From Phalacrocorax aristotelis (taxonomy: Eukaryota; Chordata; Aves; Suliformes; Phalacrocoracidae), in assembly GCF_949628215.1 (NCBI RefSeq), contig NC_134279.1, forward strand, positions 7,670,041 through 7,734,040: a DNA stretch of 64,000 nt, written 5' to 3'. Below the pieces are notes generated by a model. It was not told the DNA's origin. It did no database searches and saw only the letters and a program-made list of their open reading frames with translations. The stretch's first letter is position 1. The number at the start of each line of letters is the position of its first letter. The position numbers were made by a program, and so were the translations under genes. Shown one piece after another: positions 58,487-64,000 of the stretch.

Positions 58487-61400
58487 GCATTACGGGTTCA
58501 CTGGCAGCACTGCACACAGCTTGCACATACCGTGTCTAAAGTTACGGCAGGGCTCTGCTTATTGCTTGGTGGGCAGGAAAAAGGCACAAGAGCAGGAGGG
58601 CTGAGTATGAACGACGTAAGCGTAAGGGACAGGGTTCCCGTTTATCTTTAGTGCCGCTGAAATGTCGTGCTGCTGCTCGTTGGCTTGTGCAGGGTAATGT
58701 GAACTTTGCTGCCCTGCTCTTGCTGCTGATTACATGACAGTGTTTCCTTTACTTTGCCATTAGCTAATTCTACCTCAGACTGCCTGTTAACGAAATAATT
58801 TGCCACACCTGCTTCCACTTTCCATGTCATGGACAGTTGCTGGTTTTACAAAATGTTTTCTGTTTGTCAAGCTGCTCCGCCTGCCTGGAAGTGTTTTGCC
58901 TGCTCAAATTTTTTAGGCTCATACCTCAAGGACTTGTTACTAGGTAACAGAGTTCCATTTGCCAATTGCCCACTATTTCCTTCTCGCCATATTACAGGCC
59001 TGATTATTAACATTTAGTTCAGAGAAATTGCTGTCATTATGTGAAGTAACTTCCTTTAGAGGTTACTCATTAACCTTAGGTATTTTACTGTGCGATTATA
59101 ATTGCCAAATGCCATAGGCATGGAAAACCTTTGAACTCCTCAAGGTATTAGTGTATGGGAGAAATGGTATCAGCTGTGATTTTTTTTTTTTTAATATGTT
59201 CTCCACATCCCCCACCCACCTGCCAGTTATTTCTCCTTTTGACTATATTTTTGTTCCGTGCCTCTTGGTGTGCTTCATAGCATACAGAGCCTGCTCAGCT
59301 GCTGGAGAAGAGAATGTTTCCTTCTGAAAGGGAATCGGTCTCTCCTGTTCCCCTTTATAGATCTGAGATTAGCCCTAGCAAGCTCAGTGGCGTTACAGTG
59401 CTGCTTATCTACTTACCAGTGCAGCTAAGAACAGAATTTGGTCTCTTGACCTGACATGACAAGTGACATAATTGGGGAGCCAACACTCTCGTGTGGCATG
59501 GTCCATGCTGTTACCATGTACAGTTCTCCAGCATTTAGGATGGCTCTTCCATATTTGCTTTGGGAAGATTCTCAATCAACTCTATCGCTATATATTGTGT
59601 TCAAGGAACGGAACTTTTCAGGCAAAACCACCGTTTCCTTTTTTCTTTCATTGTCTATACAAACAGAATCAGCTCCGTATTAAAGTGTGTGTCTCAGGGC
59701 AGCATGTGTTCTCTGGAAATATCTTACTAAACATATTTGTCTTTCTCCCCTAACCCACTCCTCCTTAGAAGTGCATCGACATTCCTGGTAACTTGATGCC
59801 TCTGACAGAATAGAGCAAAGCTGCTGTAGTGGTAGGCCTGTGTTGCCATGTGACTCTAATGGGGAAATATAGATCATATTCAGGAAATTAGGGGACAAGT
59901 AAGCTATATACATAGTGCTTAAACAGAACTAAAAAACAATAATAGAAAAAGTACACAGGCAATAGGCATGTTTTCACATGGAGGCAGACCTAGTTTTGAC
60001 AGTAGGAAACAAAATGTGGTGGTGGGCAAGGAAACTGTACTCTGGTAAATCTCCCAAGATACAACAGTACAATAAGCAGTGCTATAAATAAAAAGGGGGA
60101 AAAGCTAAGGTGGTATTAAAAAATGAGTCAAGTCTGAGCTGGGCAGGGGGGAGAATATAACAAGATTATCATGACAAAGTAACTTCTATCAGGCCCTTGA
60201 TTTAATATTGCTTACCCACTCCGCTCTGTCCTTTTAATCTCAGCAGGAGGTTTTGTTTTTTTTTTAAAGGGGGGAAAAAGTGAGAGGAAAAAACCTCGAA
60301 ACCAGTTTTGCGCCTGCGTGCTGCACAATATCCACAATGAAAGTGCCAAGTCAGTACCCTGATATTATTAATAATGAAAAACGTTTAGTGACAGTTTCTG
60401 ATAGTGGCTTAATTCTCCTTTTTTATTCCCCCCCCCCACCCGGTAATTTGTTTCTTCATTATTTAGAACAAATCTTGCTCCTGATTTCAGTGGATTTTCT
60501 CATTTGATGATGTGTTGGCAGTAACTCCTCAACTGCTGTGTGTTGCAATGAGCTAACCAGTGGAATTTATGTTGACATCTAATGTTGCTCCCTGGGATAA
60601 ATGCAGTGATCCATGAAGTCCAAGCAGTGCAGAAGGTAGCACTTAATTTTAATTTTTTTTTTTTTAGTAAAACTGTGCTTCACTGAATTCCTGTTTATGG
60701 CTTCTATTTAACCTGCTCACCTGCAGCTCCAGGTCTGATTCATGAGATACATAATTCAGCACTGCAGGATTAGCTCAGTCTTCAGTTTTTGTTTTATAGG
60801 TTTGTTGTCAATAAATCAGTGTCATTTAATGCAAACCAGTAGTATGGTTTAAAAACAAGCAAACCCCAAACTAGCGGTAACTACTTTGAGCCTCTCTTGA
60901 GAATACAGCACAAAATACAATTTGCTGGTGTGTAATGTGGAAATCAGTAGCAAAACCTTATGCACGAGACAGCTCCTGGGGAAATTAGAAGCCTATTAGG
61001 TGCCATAACTGCATACAATACCAACGATTTTTGGATTGCACGCAGGTACAAAAGCATGCTCCAGATCATAGCTCCTCATCGTACTTGAAGCAAATGTGTG
61101 CAGGAGAATCAGGGAAACGGGGCGCTAGCACGGCTGACACCCGAGACAGGGCATGTTACTGCCAGCTGTGGCATGCCTGTTTCTTGCATTCAAGACAACC
61201 AGTGAATGCTTCAAACCGTTTATTTATTTATGAAATGTCTAAACTTTTCTGTCCTCTACTGCGCCGGCATTACACAATATTTAGCCTTATTTTGATACGC
61301 GACCTTGTTTTGTTTGAGCTGGTGTCACAGAATAACATTTAGTGTCATAGACTAGGGAGCTAATATTTTTCCTGCAGAAACATCTGTGGTAGTTCAAATG

Positions 61401-64000
61401 TTACATTTTTTCCATGTGTTGAGTTTGCAAGTGCGGAAGAAACAGATTAGTTTTCAGACCAAAATTAGACTGCATGTTAATACACAGTAAAGTACTTTCT
61501 CCCACTGAAGTTGTGGCAAATTTGATGCTAAACAATGATTATTAGGTTTCCATAGAAGACAGTGCAATGGGATAATCACTTTTGTAGTGACCTGCACTGT
61601 AACCACACTTAGTGGTGCGAGGGAAGCAAAAAAAGAAAACTATAAAAGAGAGGCTTAGAGCACAGCATAAATGGTGCTGCCTTATGATATAAAATAACAG
61701 GCTGAAGTTGTCGTGGGTGCTCTTTATTTTTGTAAGGTCTGGATACGTGCCTTTGCAAGTCTCATTGGAAGGAGGATTTATTGATCTGGAACATCTATAG
61801 AAACATCTGTGAGGTTCAGTGTATTGTTTTCTTAAACTAGTTTCTTTTTAAAAATAAAAATGCATACCAATTTTATAAAATGGACAAAATATTGATCGGC
61901 CACCAGGACGGTTATATTCAAACTTACTGGGAAAAAAAAAAGTGGTTTTGAGATGTTTGAGAAGATTCAGGATTTTTTTTTTAATCATTCCCCTTCACTA
62001 GTCCTGACGTGATCAGTTCTCTTCCTTTTTAAGAGTAAGGGGAAAAGGGAACCTGTGCTCAGCAGCCATAGACGTGACTGATGGTGTATTGCTTCCTAGG
62101 CTGGTATGTGTAGGAGGAGCCATTAGATGCAAATTTGGGATCATCATGTGGAGGAGCATGTGTAAATATACTTGGGGGAGAAGTTGCTGTCGATTACGAG
62201 GTGAGGTAAAAAGATGAAGGTAGACATGTAAATGGAGAAACTGCGTACCTGGCAAATGATGTGATCCTTCCTGTGGGTCTTTTCTTCCCTCCTTTCTTTT
62301 TTTTCTTTTCCCTTTGAATCTCTAAAAGCAGAGCAGAGTGAGTTGGTTGGTTTGTGGTTTTTTTTTTTTCTTCCCTGGAGGGGAGGGAATAAGAAGAAAT
62401 CTTGGTCCCTTAAAAAAAAGGGCAAGAAACTGCTGACACATTATGGTTTGTAGGGCCAAGAAACATGATGAGGTATGAGCAATAACATCTGATTTGCTGC
62501 ATTGTGACTACATTGTTTGATTTTTCTCTTTGCTCCCCCCCTTCAAACGCAAAGCTGGGATTTGTTGTTTCTGATTAAATGTGGGGTGAGCTGTGTGCCT
62601 TTAGAAAATTGCAGAATACTCTCTCCCCACACCTCTGTTCCTTGTGCTCTCTATTGCCCAATGTGGAAGCTGTGGCTCTATGGGGATTTACAATTTCCTC
62701 CTAGGATCACCTGTGCTGTGGCTTAAAGAGAAGTTTGTTTCTTCAGCTGTCTGACTTTTGAGTTTATCTGACTCAGGTTGACCCCTTAGTTTTATAATGA
62801 GCTAGTTTATTTGCTTGTGCAAATTGGGTTTTCTTAGACAGAAGTATAACAGACTGTAAAGAGGCCAATCTTTTGATCATTTCACCTCCGGAAGGGGGAA
62901 ATCTACAGTGCCTTTCTGCGCTCACTGGGCACTCTGGATTGTTAATAACATTAAGTTACTGTTCCTGAACACTTTGTAGGATTTTTTTTTTTTAATACCA
63001 TGTTGTAAAAGTCTGGTGTGTAGAAAAATGTTGTTTCTTCTGTCTGTGCTAGAAATATTGATAGGGTTTAGAGGCTAATTACTTTACTATTCGCAGGAAA
63101 TACAGAGCAACCAGTCTGACTGTTTCTAATACTTCTTTAAATGCATCTTTATGTTACACCTATAGTCACGCATACAGGGAAGCACAAGGCAGAATGCTGG
63201 AAGACGAGGAGGAGTAAACAGTTTGCGAAAACAGTGCCAGTTTTTCCTCGATGGGCCTCGATTCTCTAATATAGCCCAACAAAGCTGGGAGCGATGTGCC
63301 AAAATATCTTTTTAATAAACAACATAGGCAGTAGGAAATAATACTGGTCAGGGCTTGTTTTTCTGGCTCAGGGCCTCATTCCAACCTGTTGCAACCAGCT
63401 ATTGAACGTCTATGGGGACACCCCCATACAAGAGGCCCCATGGAGGAAAGGAACTTTTACATTTCTGTTTGACTGGGATCCTTGCCAGTGGCTAAGTTCA
63501 AAGTGCAGTTTCCAGTAATTTGCTGTTACTACTCTGCATGTTTGATAGGCCAGGACAGAAGCACGCAACCCGAAGTAATATTTCCTGATTTCTGACATTT
63601 CTTAAGATATGAATGGAGGTTGCTAAGGCACTAAAACTTGGAAGGGTTTTCCTGACTCCAACACCTTTGATGCTTTCCTATTCTCCTCTTGTGTATCCCC
63701 CTTCCCTCCCCCCATCTCCTCCGTTAGATCACACTCCCTGCTGTTGACAGATCTGTATTTGGATGACATTCATATCGATTGTTTCCCTATGCAAACACTG
63801 TGCGGCTGTTCTTATGCAACCAGAAAAATCCTATTGATTTACTGAGTGTGAGGGTTATTTAGGTTGATATCCTTCCGTAGTAGCGATAACACTTTCATCT
63901 CCCCTTAGAATTAAAGTTAACCTTTTCATTTTTGGGGGAGGGGAGGCAAATTAATTTCTTTTGCACTGCTAACTGTGGTAAGAGGGAGGTAAGCACAGGG

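Larger units (their letters stand above)
48958..64000. other. Intergenic gene-desert segment, no gene recognised
   Basis: AT-rich DNA to the end of the window, with no recognisable gene. Inside it are a GC-rich patch at about 51930-52570, a near-perfect MARE/AP-1 site at 58474-58486, a (CAAA)n run near 57474-57492 and scattered poly-A/T runs (about 55675-55685, 59181-59192, 60652-60665, 62360-62370). In mammals the next gene on this side is ANKRD50, far away. No exon of it is seen. Confidence 0.55.

Noticed and set aside
1..64000. CRISPR arrays, bacterial operons, tRNA and rRNA genes
   Set aside because: The composition, the SPRY1 gene with splice signals and the CR1 element show vertebrate nuclear DNA. 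No direct-repeat array or recognisable structured RNA gene was seen by eye.

Overview
The window is vertebrate nuclear DNA, most likely from a bird. It has one intact protein-coding gene, Sprouty1 (SPRY1), on the + strand. The avian call rests on three things: a CR1 LINE of the bird/reptile type with a GTCCCTTCCAGTCC...ATTCTGGGATT-like 3' tail, the very low repeat density, and a Sprouty1 protein of 320 residues that resembles the chicken form. A crocodilian or turtle cannot be fully excluded.

Layout. Positions 1-6590 are AT-rich intergenic DNA with simple repeats. A CpG island at about 6590-9680 carries the SPRY1 promoter, a first non-coding exon with a clean donor at 7428/7429, and a possible alternative first exon with a donor at 8683/8684. 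An intron of about 4 kb ends at an acceptor at 11438/11439. The second exon holds the last part of the 5' UTR, the whole coding sequence (11494-12456) and a long AT-rich 3' UTR with AATAAA signals at 12992 and 14217. From about 14250 to the end of the window I find no other gene. This fits the large gene desert known beside mammalian SPRY1, between AFG2A/SPATA5 and ANKRD50. The desert contains a decayed CR1 retrotransposon (about 46620-48957), a short antisense CR1 remnant (about 37206-37275), a 13-bp perfect hairpin (22773-22809), simple repeats, and a few GC-richer patches I could not identify.

How the parts work together. SPRY1 is a feedback inhibitor of receptor tyrosine kinase/FGF-Ras-ERK signalling, so its control regions are the most informative part of the window. 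They show a G-tract cluster, an exact EGR/WT1-type 9-mer, a CRE-like site, an AT-rich 18-bp palindrome inside the CpG island, and a spliced upstream ORF. That uORF would start in exon 1 and overlap the SPRY1 start codon out of frame.

I found no previously undescribed multi-gene system. The most useful second-look items are the spliced overlapping uORF, the Ser220 substitution at a position that is Gly in the Sprouty paralogs I remember, and the promoter-proximal non-B-DNA motifs. Conservation and homology claims come from memory of the families and were not computed.
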